From positions 40,133 through 104,132 of the forward strand of contig DAOTTD010000185.1 in assembly GCA_034438015.1 (NCBI GenBank): DNA of 64,000 nucleotides, given 5' to 3'. The stretch is from JACDAE01 sp034438015. Its GTDB lineage: Bacteria > Chloroflexota > Ktedonobacteria > Ktedonobacterales > Ktedonobacteraceae. Numbering within the stretch: position 1 is the first letter of the stretch; every line of letters starts with the position of its first letter. The notes under the pieces were generated by a model. That model searched no databases and was not told where the DNA came from. It was given only the letters and a program-made list of their open reading frames with translations. The position numbers and the translations under genes are program-made. Below are positions 15,642 to 24,956 of this stretch, piece by piece.

Positions 15642-17906
15642 ATGGCATCTCAGGGAACACGACCCAGAACGAAGACACAGGCTCCATTTCACGCAAATCC
15701 CCAACAGGCTGCGGCCATCGCACATACCAACGGTCCGGCTGCCTTTATTGCAGCGGCGGGCACAGGCAAGACGTCGATTCTCGTGCAGCGGCTGGTGCGA
15801 CTGGTGGCGGAGGCGGGCATCGCGCCCGAGGCTATCCTGTGCGTGACGTTTACACGGGCGGCGGCGGACGAGATGGAGAAGCGGGCGCTCAAAGCGCTGC
15901 GGACGCGGGGCATGGCGGCGAAGGACGTGAAGGCGCTGCGTGTGGTGACGTTCCACGGACTCGGACACCATATGCTGCGCGAGAAACTGGGGTGGACGCC
16001 GCAGGAGTTGAATCAGCGCCTCCTGAGCGGCGATCCGCGCCAGTGGCTGGCGGAGGATATTATCCGGCCCTGGCGTAGCAATCGCACAAAAGGCATGAAC
16101 TGGGTTATCGAGATCGCAGGCGTCCTGAGCGCCGTTGATCGCGCTAAAGAAGGGATGGTCAGGCCGGAGCAGTCGCGCGCTTTCTTCGGCTCGTATCTGG
16201 GAATCGAGAACGAGCTGGCCGAACGGTATCAAGAATTTTTTGAACACTATGAGCAGACGAAACAGAAGGAGAAGCTCTACGACCTCTCTGACCTGATCTA
16301 TGTGCCACTGACACTGCTCGAAGGCAGTCCCAAATTTCGCCAGACCTGGCAGGCGCGCTACCACTATTTGCAGGTCGACGAGACGCAGGATACCAATCCA
16401 TCGCAATATAAGCTCATCCAGTACCTCGCCGCACCCAGGCAGAACGTCGTCGTCGTCGGCGATCCAGACCAGGCGATCTACCAGTTCCGCGGGGCCAGTC
16501 CCGAGGCGTCGATCCTTTCGTTCAAGGAGATGTATCCGAAGGGTAAGATCTATCACATCGAGGAGAACTATCGCTCGACGCCGCAGATTCTCGACGCCGC
16601 GAACCGCCTGATCAGCCACAACGACATCACGCCGGGCTTCGAGAAAATGCTGCGCCCCACACAGCCGGACGGCGCGCCGGTACAGGTCACGGCGTATGAC
16701 GACCAGGAGAACGAGGCCGACGGCATCGCCGCCCGCATCGGGCAACTGGTGCGCACGTGGAAGGAACAGGGCGAGAGCCTGTCGTACCACGATATCTTTG
16801 TGCTCTCGCGCACCAACCATCACCTGGCGTCGCTGGAGATCGCGCTGGCACGCGGAGGCGTCCCCTATCGCACCGTCGGCGGCTCGTCGTTCTTTAAGCG
16901 CAAGACCACGCGCGACATGCTGGCATACCTATCGCTGATCGATGGCATGCGCATCTACCAGGGCTATCTTGCTGCGCGGAACGGGCCACAGGCACAGAGA
17001 TGGGACGAGGTCTTCACTCCTGTCCACAGCGGCGAACAGAACGCGGCCTTCCGCACTGTCGCAAATATCCCCTCGCGCGATTACTTTGCGCGCGCGGGCA
17101 AGACATCGCACCGCTTCACACCCACGTTCTACGGCTCGCTCTCTGGCTTCGCCAGTGGACGCCCGCTGTTGCAGTTCTGCGATGAGCAGGCTTATACCAT
17201 CGCTGCGGAGCACCAGCTCGGCATCAAGGATTTCGTTGGACTGATTCGCGCAGCCTGGTCGCGCTGCAATAATCATCCAGCGGAGGTCATAAGGGTAATT
17301 CGCGAGCTGGCCTACGACACGCACCTGCGCCACTACGATAGCAAGCACAAAGACGATCACGAGGAGGAGGCCGAGACGCCGACGCATCACGAAGAGACAC
17401 GGCTGGATGGTCGCTACGACGAGCTCGAAGAGCTGACACAGATCGCGCAACGCCACCATACGATCCGTCACTTCCTGCACGCTATGGCGGAGCTAAAGGA
17501 GCAGGCGGAAGACAGCAGCAAGAACAAACGCGACTGTGTTAGCTTGATGACCATCCACAAATCGAAAGGTTTGGAGAGTCCGGTGGTGTTCGTGATGGGG
17601 CTGACCGAGGGGATCTTCCCGCACCGGCGTTCGTTTACGATGGCGGAGGATGGGCCCATCGCGCTAGCGGGGATAGCGGAGGAGCGCCGCCTGGCATATG
17701 TTGCGTTCACGCGTGCGCAGAAGCTGCTCTTCCTCTCGTCCATTCTGCGCTACCGTGGCAGCGACGCCGTCGCCTCGCGCTTCATCCAGGAGGCAAGGCT
17801 CACGCCGACCGACGAAGATGGGACGCTCAATCCCTATCTCATGCAGCGCGACGGCTCACCGCGTAAGCTCAGTCCCCTGGTCACGCCGCCAACGCTGTTC
17901 GACTAA
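15642..17906 (+). CDS. UvrD/PcrA/Rep-type superfamily 1 ATP-dependent DNA helicase
   Basis: The 754-residue protein has the SF1A motifs in order: Q-motif NPQQAAAI, Walker A AAGTGKTSI (about residue 43), motif Ia CVTFTRAAADEM, motif II VDETQD, motif III GDPDQAIYQFRGA, motif IV YRSTPQI, motif V TIHKSKGLESPVVFV and motif VI VAFTRAQ. It unwinds 3'-5' in repair or replication restart. It lacks nuclease motifs, so it is not RecB/AddA. The region before motif V is Asp/Glu/His-rich (HKDDHEEEAETP). It converges with the LysR gene, 9 bp apart. Confidence 0.93.
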   Translation: MASQGTRPRTKTQAPFHANPQQAAAIAHTNGPAAFIAAAGTGKTSILVQRLVRLVAEAGIAPEAILCVTFTRAAADEMEKRALKALRTRGMAAKDVKALRVVTFHGLGHHMLREKLGWTPQELNQRLLSGDPRQWLAEDIIRPWRSNRTKGMNWVIEIAGVLSAVDRAKEGMVRPEQSRAFFGSYLGIENELAERYQEFFEHYEQTKQKEKLYDLSDLIYVPLTLLEGSPKFRQTWQARYHYLQVDETQDTNPSQYKLIQYLAAPRQNVVVVGDPDQAIYQFRGASPEASILSFKEMYPKGKIYHIEENYRSTPQILDAANRLISHNDITPGFEKMLRPTQPDGAPVQVTAYDDQENEADGIAARIGQLVRTWKEQGESLSYHDIFVLSRTNHHLASLEIALARGGVPYRTVGGSSFFKRKTTRDMLAYLSLIDGMRIYQGYLAARNGPQAQRWDEVFTPVHSGEQNAAFRTVANIPSRDYFARAGKTSHRFTPTFYGSLSGFASGRPLLQFCDEQAYTIAAEHQLGIKDFVGLIRAAWSRCNNHPAEVIRVIRELAYDTHLRHYDSKHKDDHEEEAETPTHHEETRLDGRYDELEELTQIAQRHHTIRHFLHAMAELKEQAEDSSKNKRDCVSLMTIHKSKGLESPVVFVMGLTEGIFPHRRSFTMAEDGPIALAGIAEERRLAYVAFTRAQKLLFLSSILRYRGSDAVASRFIQEARLTPTDEDGTLNPYLMQRDGSPRKLSPLVTPPTLFD

Positions 17907-17915
17907 GCACGGGCC

Positions 17916-18845
17916 TCAGCCGTCCCGCGCGCCAACCTGGTGTAGATCGGACTCCTGGTCGCGCGCGGGCTGCAAGAAAGTGCAGAACGCCTGCGCGGCG
18001 CGCGAGAGTTGTTTATCAGCGCGCTGGATAAGGCTAAGCTGGGGGCGTAACTCGACACCAGCGATCGGCACCTGCACAAGTTCGCCATTCGCCAGTTCGC
18101 GCTGAACCGAAAGCGACGAAACAATAGAGGTGCCCACGCCGCTGATCACCATCTGCTTGATCGCCTCGTTATCGGTAAGCGTAAACAAGGGATGAACCGG
18201 TATGGCGTGCCGGAGCAGCTCCTGCTCAACAGCCTCTCGTACACCACTGCCGGGCTCGCGTAGGAGCAGCGTTCCCTCACTAAGCGCCTGTGGCTGCACG
18301 GAAACCAGTTTACTCCAGGGATGTCCGGGCGCCACCACCAGGATCAGTTCATCATAGGCAAAAGCCCGCACTTTCAGGCCAGGAGAGAGCGTTGAGGCAT
18401 CGACCTCGACAAGGCCGAAATCCAGGTTCCAGTTCAGCGTCTCGTCCACGATCTCCTGCGAATTGAGGATAGAGATATGCAGATCAACCTGGGGATAGCG
18501 CGTGCGGAAACGCGCCACGATCGGCGGTAGCAGATAGACGCCCGCCGTCGTGTTCGCCGCCAGCGTCACCTCACCGCGCTCGACGTCGCGCAACGACGCC
18601 AGGGACTCCTCCATCTCGCGCTCCAGAGCAAAGATCCGGCGAGCATAGCCTTGCAGGACGCGACCAGCATGCGTCAGGGCGATGCGACGTCCCTGGCGCT
18701 CGACCAGCGCCAGGCCAATCTCATGCTCCAGGCTCTGAATCGTCTTTGTGACCGCGGGCTGGCTCAGACCCAGCTCCTCGGATGCACGTGTGACATGCTC
18801 AAGTTCAGCCACCTTCAAAAACACGCGCAAATTCTGCAGATTCAT
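17916..18845 (-). CDS. LysR-family transcriptional regulator
   Basis: The 309-residue protein starts at ATG 18845 (after GGGAGAG) with the LysR HTH (MNLQNLRVFLKVAELEHVTRAS; LSQPAVTKTIQSLEHEIG). The effector domain spans about 90-295 (GEVTLAANTTAGVYLLPPIV). An in-frame start 28 codons upstream only adds sequence foreign to the family. The effector fold resembles CysB/CbbR-type members. No divergent metabolic gene is adjacent (a 359-bp spacer and a zinc-ribbon membrane protein follow), so its target cannot be inferred. Confidence 0.9.
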   Translation of the reverse strand: MNLQNLRVFLKVAELEHVTRASEELGLSQPAVTKTIQSLEHEIGLALVERQGRRIALTHAGRVLQGYARRIFALEREMEESLASLRDVERGEVTLAANTTAGVYLLPPIVARFRTRYPQVDLHISILNSQEIVDETLNWNLDFGLVEVDASTLSPGLKVRAFAYDELILVVAPGHPWSKLVSVQPQALSEGTLLLREPGSGVREAVEQELLRHAIPVHPLFTLTDNEAIKQMVISGVGTSIVSSLSVQRELANGELVQVPIAGVELRPQLSLIQRADKQLSRAAQAFCTFLQPARDQESDLHQVGARDG

Positions 18846-19204
18846 AATCTCTCTCCCAGTACATCCCCAATGCCGACGAAATGTGGTAGTAACTTTATAG
18901 TCGCCATAGCCGCCTTGAAGCGATCTCAAAATAGAAACGTCATGATTTTCAGAATATAACCCCCTGGCATTAGTATTTTACACCATTTATTTTGCAGATG
19001 GAACGAGAGCATTTCGTTTATGCAGGTCTATTCAATTACGTCATCTTTTTTCGTTACTCCAGGGAGGCATCCTATAGTACAGATCGGTAGAAAACATCGA
19101 CAGAATGCGGTCCTATAGTGCATAATGAAGAAACGTTTCTATTTTAGAAGAGATGTAGCGTCTTTTCGGCGTTCGGCCATTCGCGAGTAGGAAGCGTCTG
19201 TGAG
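18846..19204. other. Intergenic region between divergent genes
   Basis: The 359-bp stretch is AT-richer than its surroundings and should hold the promoters of the LysR gene and of the zinc-ribbon gene. I see no clear promoter, hairpin or ORF in it. Confidence 0.5.
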
Positions 19205-19813
19205 ATGAAACTCTGTCCGCAATGCAATTTCGAAAATATCAGAAACAGTTTTTATTGCGAGCGCTGTGGCACGCTGTTGCCCGCCAATAAGGCGCAAGCG
19301 ACGAAGACAACGGCTCCATCACGAGTCCAGGAGTCTATGCTGCCCTTGTTGGAGATATATACGCCAACGCCACCTCCACCACCCCCGCTACCCCCTGGGA
19401 TCGTATATTCTCAGCAGGTGATCGAGTCTTTGCCTTCGCACGCGAGCAGTGTCCTGGATATCACTGTACGCGTACTCCTCTACCTGACCGGTACGCTTAT
19501 CGCCTCCTTCGGACTGTTCGGATTTCTCACCGCGTTCATGAGCACCTCGGCGGCCATCGTGGGCTTCTTATTCCTATTTATGAGTAGCGTCGTTATCCTG
19601 GTCATCGCACTCATCCTGCACCTGGTGCCGTACCTGTCCTGGTGGCAGCGGCTGGTGGGCATGCTCACGGTCACAGGGGTGATATTTGTCGTCTTGCTCA
19701 TTGGAGCAGCTATCGTCAGCAAGCAGGGAAGCGGTAGTAAGGCACCGGATGTCATCTATGGTAGCATCGTCACCATCTATGGCGTCGTATTGGCAGCAAC
19801 CGCCGTGTGGTAA
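19205..19813 (+). CDS. Zinc-ribbon membrane protein of unknown function
   Basis: The 202-residue protein begins with a zinc ribbon (MKLCPQC at 4-7 and CERCG at 18-21, giving CxxC-x10-CxxC). A Pro-rich linker (PTPPPPPPLPP) follows, then four hydrophobic helices between about 90 and 200. This arrangement is common in Ktedonobacteria and Actinobacteria membrane proteins of unknown role. It is monocistronic as far as can be seen. Confidence 0.7.
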   Translation: MKLCPQCNFENIRNSFYCERCGTLLPANKAQATKTTAPSRVQESMLPLLEIYTPTPPPPPPLPPGIVYSQQVIESLPSHASSVLDITVRVLLYLTGTLIASFGLFGFLTAFMSTSAAIVGFLFLFMSSVVILVIALILHLVPYLSWWQRLVGMLTVTGVIFVVLLIGAAIVSKQGSGSKAPDVIYGSIVTIYGVVLAATAVW

Positions 19814-20018
19814 TATCTAAGCGTCCAATCTACTAATCCCAGAGATGGAGAAATGTGGCATGACGGAATCGTCGGAGCAAAATAAACCGAATAACCCTTT
19901 TATTATGCAAGAGAGCAGCCCGCAGCTCGCATGGCTCTTTAACCTTGACGCCGTGGTGACCAGGGAGTTTTACCTCCATTCCGCCTCTTCGCTTAGTTGC
20001 AGTGGGGCACAGCGATCT

Positions 20019-20059
20019 AGACGAAAGAGCCTGGAGGCAACTACCAAGCTCTTTCGTCT
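20019..20059 (-). terminator. 12-bp stem-loop downstream of valS
   Basis: 20019-20030 pairs perfectly with 20048-20059 around a 17-nt loop, just 15 bp after the valS stop on the minus strand. No T-run follows, so it may protect the 3' end or need Rho. Confidence 0.45.
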
Positions 20060-20073
20060 CCCACTTCACAAGT

Positions 20074-22530
20074 TCAGGATACTACCAGGAACAACTCCCT
20101 CCCTTCAGCATTTGTCAACTGGCTCGTCTCTCCAGGCTCCTCAACAAGGATAGCACGGGCGCGGGTAGCGCTCTTGAGGTCGACGAGGGCAGTAGACAGC
20201 GCCGGGTGAAGCGCTACCGGGGCGCTGACATGCAGCGCATCCAGTTCGGTGCCGACGGAGAGGCCGTGCTCGGCTTTGTAGCGGCGAACCTGGCGCAGCA
20301 GGTCCAGCAGCATTTTGCCCACCTCTTCGGCCCCCGCGTCGATCTCCTCGGCGCGCGTGGTGGGCCAGGACGACAGGTGGATGGAGACCGCACCATCCCA
20401 TTGCCGGAAAAGCCCCTGGTAGATCTCTTCGGTGATGTAGGGCAGGTACGGCGCCAGCAGTTGCAGGGCAGTGAGCAGGGCGCGATAGAGCGTCCACTGC
20501 GCGGCCCGACGTTCAGCGCTATCCTCGCGATAGAGGCGGGCCTTTGCCAGTTCCAGGTAGTTGTCGCAGAGGTCCGACCAGAAGAAACGCTCGACCTCGG
20601 CCCGCGCCGCCGCATACTCGCCGCGCGGCAGTTCGTCTGTCGCATACAGCGTGGTGCGCGCCAGGCGCGAAAGGAGCCAGCGGTCCATTGCCAGCAAGAG
20701 CTCAGGAGCCGGGCCGTTCAGCAGGGAAGCGTCGCACCCCTGCAGACAGCGTTCAGCCAGGCGGGAGGCGTTCCAGAGCTTGGTAACGAGCCGCCGACCC
20801 GTGGCGAGCATCTCGGGATTGAAGGACGTATCGCTTCCGGTCTTGATCGAGGTCGCCCAGTAGCGCAGCGCGTCCGCCGACTCCTGCTCGATCAGGGCCA
20901 CGGGTCCGGCGGCGCCGTGCGCCTTCGATTTGGAGATCTTGCTGCGCTCAGCCGAGAGCGCGTGACCGGAGATCATGATCGAGCGCCAGGGGATCTCGTT
21001 GGTATGGTAGAGTGCCTTGACGATCGTATAAAAGGCCCAGGTACGGATGATATCGTGCGCCTGGGGCCGCAAGTTCGCCGGGAAGTGTTGCGCGAACCAG
21101 GTCGGGTCATCGGTCCAGTGACCGATGATCAGCGGTGAGCAGGATGAGGTAGCCCAGGTATCCATAACGTCCGGCTCCGGCTCAAAATCCGTCGAACCGC
21201 AGGCACAGGGCCGCGAGGGAGCTGTGATCCTGGGATCGAGGGGCAATTGCTCCAGCGCAGCCAGCAGCATCTCGCCGCACGTGCGACACATCCACGCCGG
21301 AAAAGGAACGCCGAGGAAGCGCTGGCGCGAGATGCACCAGTCCCACTGCAGGTTCGCGACCCAGTGCTCGTAGCGCGCACGCATGTACTCGGGATGCCAG
21401 TCAATCTCGCGCCCGGCGGCCAGGAAGCGCTCCTTTTGATCCAGGACACGGATAAACCACTGCCTCGTATGCAGGTATTCGACGGGTGTAGAGCAGCGCT
21501 CATGGGTTCCGATACTGTGCTCAATGCTCTCCTGGTGCAGGATCAAGCCCTGCTCAGCCAGGTGCGCCAGGATACGTTGGCGCGCCGCAACGACAGGCAG
21601 ACCGGCGTAGGGGCCTGCCGTCATGCGTCCAGCACGGTCAAGCGCGGAGCGTAGAGGTAACTGATGCGCGCGCCACCAGCGAACGTCGGTGGAGTCGCCG
21701 AAGGTGCAGCACATGACGGCACCGCTGCCCTTCGCGGGATCAACCAGCTCATCACCCAGGATAGGGACCTCGATACGCGCCTCCTGTGAGAAGGCGTCAC
21801 TCTCGATGCTCGCAGTCGATCCGATCAGGTGGGCATAGCGCGCATCAGAGGGATGAACGAAGATGGCAACGCAGGCAGGCAGGAGCTCCGGGCGCGTAGT
21901 GGCAATGGGCAACGTACCGCCATCCTGCCGACGGAAGGCTAGCGTCGTGAAGAGCGTCGGCAGCGTAATATCGTCGACCTCGGCCTGCGCGATGGCGGTC
22001 TGGCATTCGGGACACCAGAGTGTCGGCGCGACCTGTGTATAGGCGAGACCGGCCAGGTAGAGCTGAATAAATGACCATTGCGAGGTGCGCTGAGCGAGCG
22101 GCGAGATGGTGGAATAGCGATAGTTCCAATCGACGCTCAGACTCAGGCGACGCCAGAGCGCCTCGAAGCGGTCCTCCGTCTGCTGAATCAGGTTATGGCA
22201 GTGTGCGAGGAACTCGCCGCGCTCCATCTCGGTTGCCTTACGCTTGATAGTTTTTTCGACGAAGCGCTCGGTGGGCAGGCCGTTGTCGTCGAAGCCCATG
22301 GGGTAGAAGACGCGCTCGCCGCGCATTCTGTGGAAGCGTGCGATAACGTCCGTCTGCGTGTAGGAATAACAATGACCGATGTGCAGTTCACCGGAGACGG
22401 TCAGGGGCGGTGTATCGATGGTATAGATGGGGCCAGAGCCGACGGCATCGAATGTGAACAGGTTGGCAGCGGACCAGGAGCGGGCGAGGCGGGGTTCGGC
22501 CTCGCGAAAGTTGTAGCGGTCGGGCAGCAT
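20074..22530 (-). CDS. valS: Valyl-tRNA synthetase, archaeal type
   Basis: The 818-residue class Ia enzyme attaches valine to tRNA-Val. HIGH is at 50-53 (SGELHIGHCYSYTQ), followed by PMGFDDNGLPTERFVEK, which is characteristic of archaeal-type ValRS; KISKS is at 531-535. A CP1 editing domain (about 165-330) is present. The bacterial C-terminal coiled-coil arm is missing and the length is short for bacterial ValRS (about 880-950). ATG 22530 is preceded by AAGGAG; the open frame farther upstream belongs to the T-box leader. Expression should rise when uncharged tRNA-Val accumulates. Confidence 0.92.
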   Translation of the reverse strand: MLPDRYNFREAEPRLARSWSAANLFTFDAVGSGPIYTIDTPPLTVSGELHIGHCYSYTQTDVIARFHRMRGERVFYPMGFDDNGLPTERFVEKTIKRKATEMERGEFLAHCHNLIQQTEDRFEALWRRLSLSVDWNYRYSTISPLAQRTSQWSFIQLYLAGLAYTQVAPTLWCPECQTAIAQAEVDDITLPTLFTTLAFRRQDGGTLPIATTRPELLPACVAIFVHPSDARYAHLIGSTASIESDAFSQEARIEVPILGDELVDPAKGSGAVMCCTFGDSTDVRWWRAHQLPLRSALDRAGRMTAGPYAGLPVVAARQRILAHLAEQGLILHQESIEHSIGTHERCSTPVEYLHTRQWFIRVLDQKERFLAAGREIDWHPEYMRARYEHWVANLQWDWCISRQRFLGVPFPAWMCRTCGEMLLAALEQLPLDPRITAPSRPCACGSTDFEPEPDVMDTWATSSCSPLIIGHWTDDPTWFAQHFPANLRPQAHDIIRTWAFYTIVKALYHTNEIPWRSIMISGHALSAERSKISKSKAHGAAGPVALIEQESADALRYWATSIKTGSDTSFNPEMLATGRRLVTKLWNASRLAERCLQGCDASLLNGPAPELLLAMDRWLLSRLARTTLYATDELPRGEYAAARAEVERFFWSDLCDNYLELAKARLYREDSAERRAAQWTLYRALLTALQLLAPYLPYITEEIYQGLFRQWDGAVSIHLSSWPTTRAEEIDAGAEEVGKMLLDLLRQVRRYKAEHGLSVGTELDALHVSAPVALHPALSTALVDLKSATRARAILVEEPGETSQLTNAEGRELFLVVS

Positions 22531-22836
22531 AGCGTGGTACTCCTTTTTCTCACGATAAAACAAGTGCCGCCTCTTCCCAAGGACGAGGGCAGCCAGCTCG
22601 CGGTACCACCTTGTTTCGACAATCGACCCGCCCAACCAGAACATGGGTCGATTCTCCTCTAGCAGCGTTAACGGGCATACCCGGAAGACCCTACAGCGTT
22701 TTACGACGCCTCGAATCCTCGACTCGCGAGTCACGTTCGAGAGGCATATGCGCAGAAGGCTTCCACCCGGTGGCCTTCATTCTCTGTCGCAACGGATCTC
22801 TCTACTCCGCTCGTTCAAAGTCCCAATATTAACGTA
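22531..22836 (-). promoter_or_regulatory. T-box riboswitch leader of valS
   Basis: The minus-strand leader holds the T-box sequence GGTGGTACCGCG (22610-22599), which pairs with the uncharged tRNA end. Upstream lies a Stem I-like segment with AGAGA and GGGTGGAAGCC elements typical of the distal stem. A GTG (22734-22732) in GAACGTGACTC is the best candidate valine specifier codon. After the T-box, GCCCTCG...GAGGC followed by TTTT forms the terminator. The domain order matches a transcriptional T-box. The specifier call is by eye. Confidence 0.82.
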
Positions 22837-22842
22837 TACTAA

Positions 22843-22871
22843 ATAGTACATGCTTATCGGTGACCCGTCAA
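22843..22871 (-). promoter_or_regulatory. Promoter of the T-box-valS transcript
   Basis: On the minus strand TTGACG (22871-22866) and TACTAT (22848-22843) are exactly 17 bp apart, placing the transcript start near 22836 and the leader length near 300 nt. Confidence 0.65.
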
Positions 22872-23001
22872 GTGTTTTGAATAGCTTCACCTACAAAAGC
22901 ATGGCTCAAGATGAAGAGGTAATTCGATGAAACTTTTCCATATAGCTTGACGTGAATGCGAATAGATACCGTAGAAGCGAGAGAAAGTGAGAACTATCGT
23001 T

Positions 23002-23340
23002 ATGCCACAATGGGATCAGCATAGTATTCGCGCACATATGCGTGCCTTCTCCTCGGACAACAAGGATCTGGGCCATATAGCCCAGGTTTACGAGGATTCA
23101 TTCAAAATCGAAAAGGGCTTGCTCTTCTTCACCGACCGCTATATCCCATACAGCGCCATCGCCTCGGTTGACAATGACCGCGTGCAACTGGCGATGAGCG
23201 CGGACGAAGCTATCAACAACGATGAATGGAAGGTGCGACCGAACTACGAAGATCACCTGGGCGATCCAACGCAGCTCATGTATGATCGCGGGCATGGCAT
23301 TCACGACCCGTTCGACGAGGATAATCCAGACCTACCCTGA
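23002..23340 (+). CDS. PRC-barrel-like small protein (DUF2171-type)
   Basis: The 112-residue protein has a PRC-barrel-like core: DLGHIAQVYEDSFKIEKGLLFFTDRYIPYSAIASVDNDRVQL, where a strand pair precedes the conserved phrase on how a property is set. The C-terminus is acidic (DPFDEDNPDLP). Such proteins are often stress-related and cytoplasmic. A GTG at 22987 would add five residues; ATG 23002 has GAGAAAG upstream. Function is unknown. Confidence 0.65.
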   Translation: MPQWDQHSIRAHMRAFSSDNKDLGHIAQVYEDSFKIEKGLLFFTDRYIPYSAIASVDNDRVQLAMSADEAINNDEWKVRPNYEDHLGDPTQLMYDRGHGIHDPFDEDNPDLP

Positions 23341-23623
23341 GAGGGCCACACGCCTGCTATGGAGAGAAAAGCGCTTCAAGATGGATGAAGTGGAGGTAAG
23401 GGCCAGCCGGAGGAAGATAAGGTTAGAACCTGACTTTATTTAGGGTAATTACCCGATGTTATCGCCCTATCCACTCTTTTACAATTAGGGAGAAGAGAGA
23501 GTGAAGAATGGATGCATACCCTATCAGCATAAACATGCCTGTGTGCCTGTGTATGTTGACCACGAGGCCATACGGAGCCGACGCTGATCTTGTCGGTAAG
23601 TTTCCTGAAGGGAGCGTGGAATC

Positions 23624-24742
23624 ATGGCAATAGTTAATCCTGTGAGCGATAAGCGTAGAAGCGTCAGAAGTTCGATGATAAAGACTAAGTTTACCTCTAC
23701 CACCGTACCCGATTTTGATGTAGACCTGGACAGCTCGCCCGTTGACGACGTTCCAGGGCGGCACACGGAGCCGCTGGTGGATATAGGGGCTGCACTGGTG
23801 GCGGCAGATGTATTGCTGGATGATGCAGAGGACGAGGACAGCAGCGAGATTGAAGCCCTGGATACATCCTCCACCCGTTCAAGACGCCCAACAGTCACCA
23901 GCACACGGCAAGCCACTGGCGCTGAAGATGCTTTTCAGAGCTACCTGCGCGACATCCGTGGACTCGGACTGCTGACCCATACGGAGGAGATCGATCTTGC
24001 ACAACGCGCCGCCGCCGGCGATGAACTGGCCCGGCGCAAACTGATCGAATCGAACCTGCGCCTGGTGATCGCCATCGCGCGTCGCTACACCAGCACGGGA
24101 GTTCCACTGATCGATCTTATCCAGGAGGGCAACCTGGGCTTGATGCGCGCCGCCGAGAAATTCGACTACCAGCGCGGTTGCCACTTCGGAACCTACGCCA
24201 CGTGGTGGATTCGCCAGGCGGTCAGTCGCGCGGCGGGTGAGCAGTCGCGCCTGATCCACCTCCCCGAACATGTAGCGACCCGTTTGCGCAAGGTACGCCG
24301 CATCGCGGCGCAATTGTCGCAAGAAAACGGTCTCGATCCACTGCCAGAACAGATCGCCAACGCATGCAATATAGATGTAAACGAAGTTATCGACCTGCTC
24401 GGGGTGATCGAGCAGCCCGTTTCCCTCGACGCGCCCGTTGATGACGAAGCGCGCTACTCACTGGCCGACACTCTGGAAGACAGCACGACACCGGCCCCGT
24501 CTGAGACCGCGTCGCAGCACCTGCTAGGCGAAGAGCTGCACCGCGCCCTGGCCCTGCTCACACCCCGCGAGCGCTCGGTGATCACGCTGCGCTACGGCAT
24601 AGGCGACGGACGCAGCCGGACGCTGCTGGAGGTCGGCAAAGAGCTCGGTATCTCGCGCGAACGCGTACGACAACTTGAAGTGGTCGCACTGATGAAGCTG
24701 CGCGGCATCAGCGGGCACGCGGCGTTACGCGAGTGCGTGTGA
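23624..24742 (+). CDS. RpoD-type (group 1/2) sigma-70 factor
   Basis: The 372-residue factor has an acidic, poorly conserved N-terminus (1-100), region 1.2 (DAFQSYLRDIRGLGLLTHTEE), region 2 (LRLVIAIARRYTSTGVPLIDLIQEGNLGLMRA; GTYATWWIRQA), region 3 and region 4 (LTPRERSVITLRYGI, LEVGKELGISRERVRQLEVVALMKLR). It recognises -10/-35 promoters of the housekeeping type, such as those seen in this window. There is no long non-conserved region, so it may be a group 2 paralogue and not the primary factor. It is monocistronic with its own terminator. Confidence 0.92.
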   Translation: MAIVNPVSDKRRSVRSSMIKTKFTSTTVPDFDVDLDSSPVDDVPGRHTEPLVDIGAALVAADVLLDDAEDEDSSEIEALDTSSTRSRRPTVTSTRQATGAEDAFQSYLRDIRGLGLLTHTEEIDLAQRAAAGDELARRKLIESNLRLVIAIARRYTSTGVPLIDLIQEGNLGLMRAAEKFDYQRGCHFGTYATWWIRQAVSRAAGEQSRLIHLPEHVATRLRKVRRIAAQLSQENGLDPLPEQIANACNIDVNEVIDLLGVIEQPVSLDAPVDDEARYSLADTLEDSTTPAPSETASQHLLGEELHRALALLTPRERSVITLRYGIGDGRSRTLLEVGKELGISRERVRQLEVVALMKLRGISGHAALRECV

Positions 24743-24758
24743 GCGCGAAGGATATTGC

Positions 24759-24788
24759 AAAAGGACACTGTTGGAGGTGTCCTTTTTT
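24759..24788 (+). terminator. Rho-independent terminator of the sigma factor gene
   Basis: AAAAGGACAC (24759-24768) pairs with GTGTCCTTTT (24777-24786) and is followed by further T residues, 17 bp after the stop codon. Confidence 0.85.
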
Positions 24789-24831
24789 GTTGGGCAGGAG
24801 CATCCTGCCAGCTCTCACGGTACTAATACTC

Positions 24832-24860
24832 TCGACGCTCGGTGAGCGATATGATATACT
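24832..24860 (+). promoter_or_regulatory. Promoter of the 24957 glycosyltransferase gene
   Basis: TCGACG (24832-24837) and TATACT (24855-24860) are 17 bp apart, with a TG extension (TGATATACT). The coding start is about 96 bp downstream. Confidence 0.45.
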
Positions 24861-24956
24861 ACGCGGCGATTACAGTATCGCAAATACTATGCCGAACGTT
24901 TTCTATTTTGACAAATTATTTCAATCACCCGGAATCCGTAGCACTGAGGACTGTTT

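Noticed and set aside
15639..16823. 394-codon minus-strand frame
   Set aside because: Antisense to the helicase with intact SF1 motifs; no domain of its own.
20002..21138. 378-codon plus-strand frame
   Set aside because: Antisense to valS, whose motifs are clear; composition is the Arg/Gly/Gln pattern of a shadow frame.
22531..22734. N-terminal extension of ValRS
   Set aside because: This part contains the T-box sequence and terminator, so it is leader RNA and not coding.
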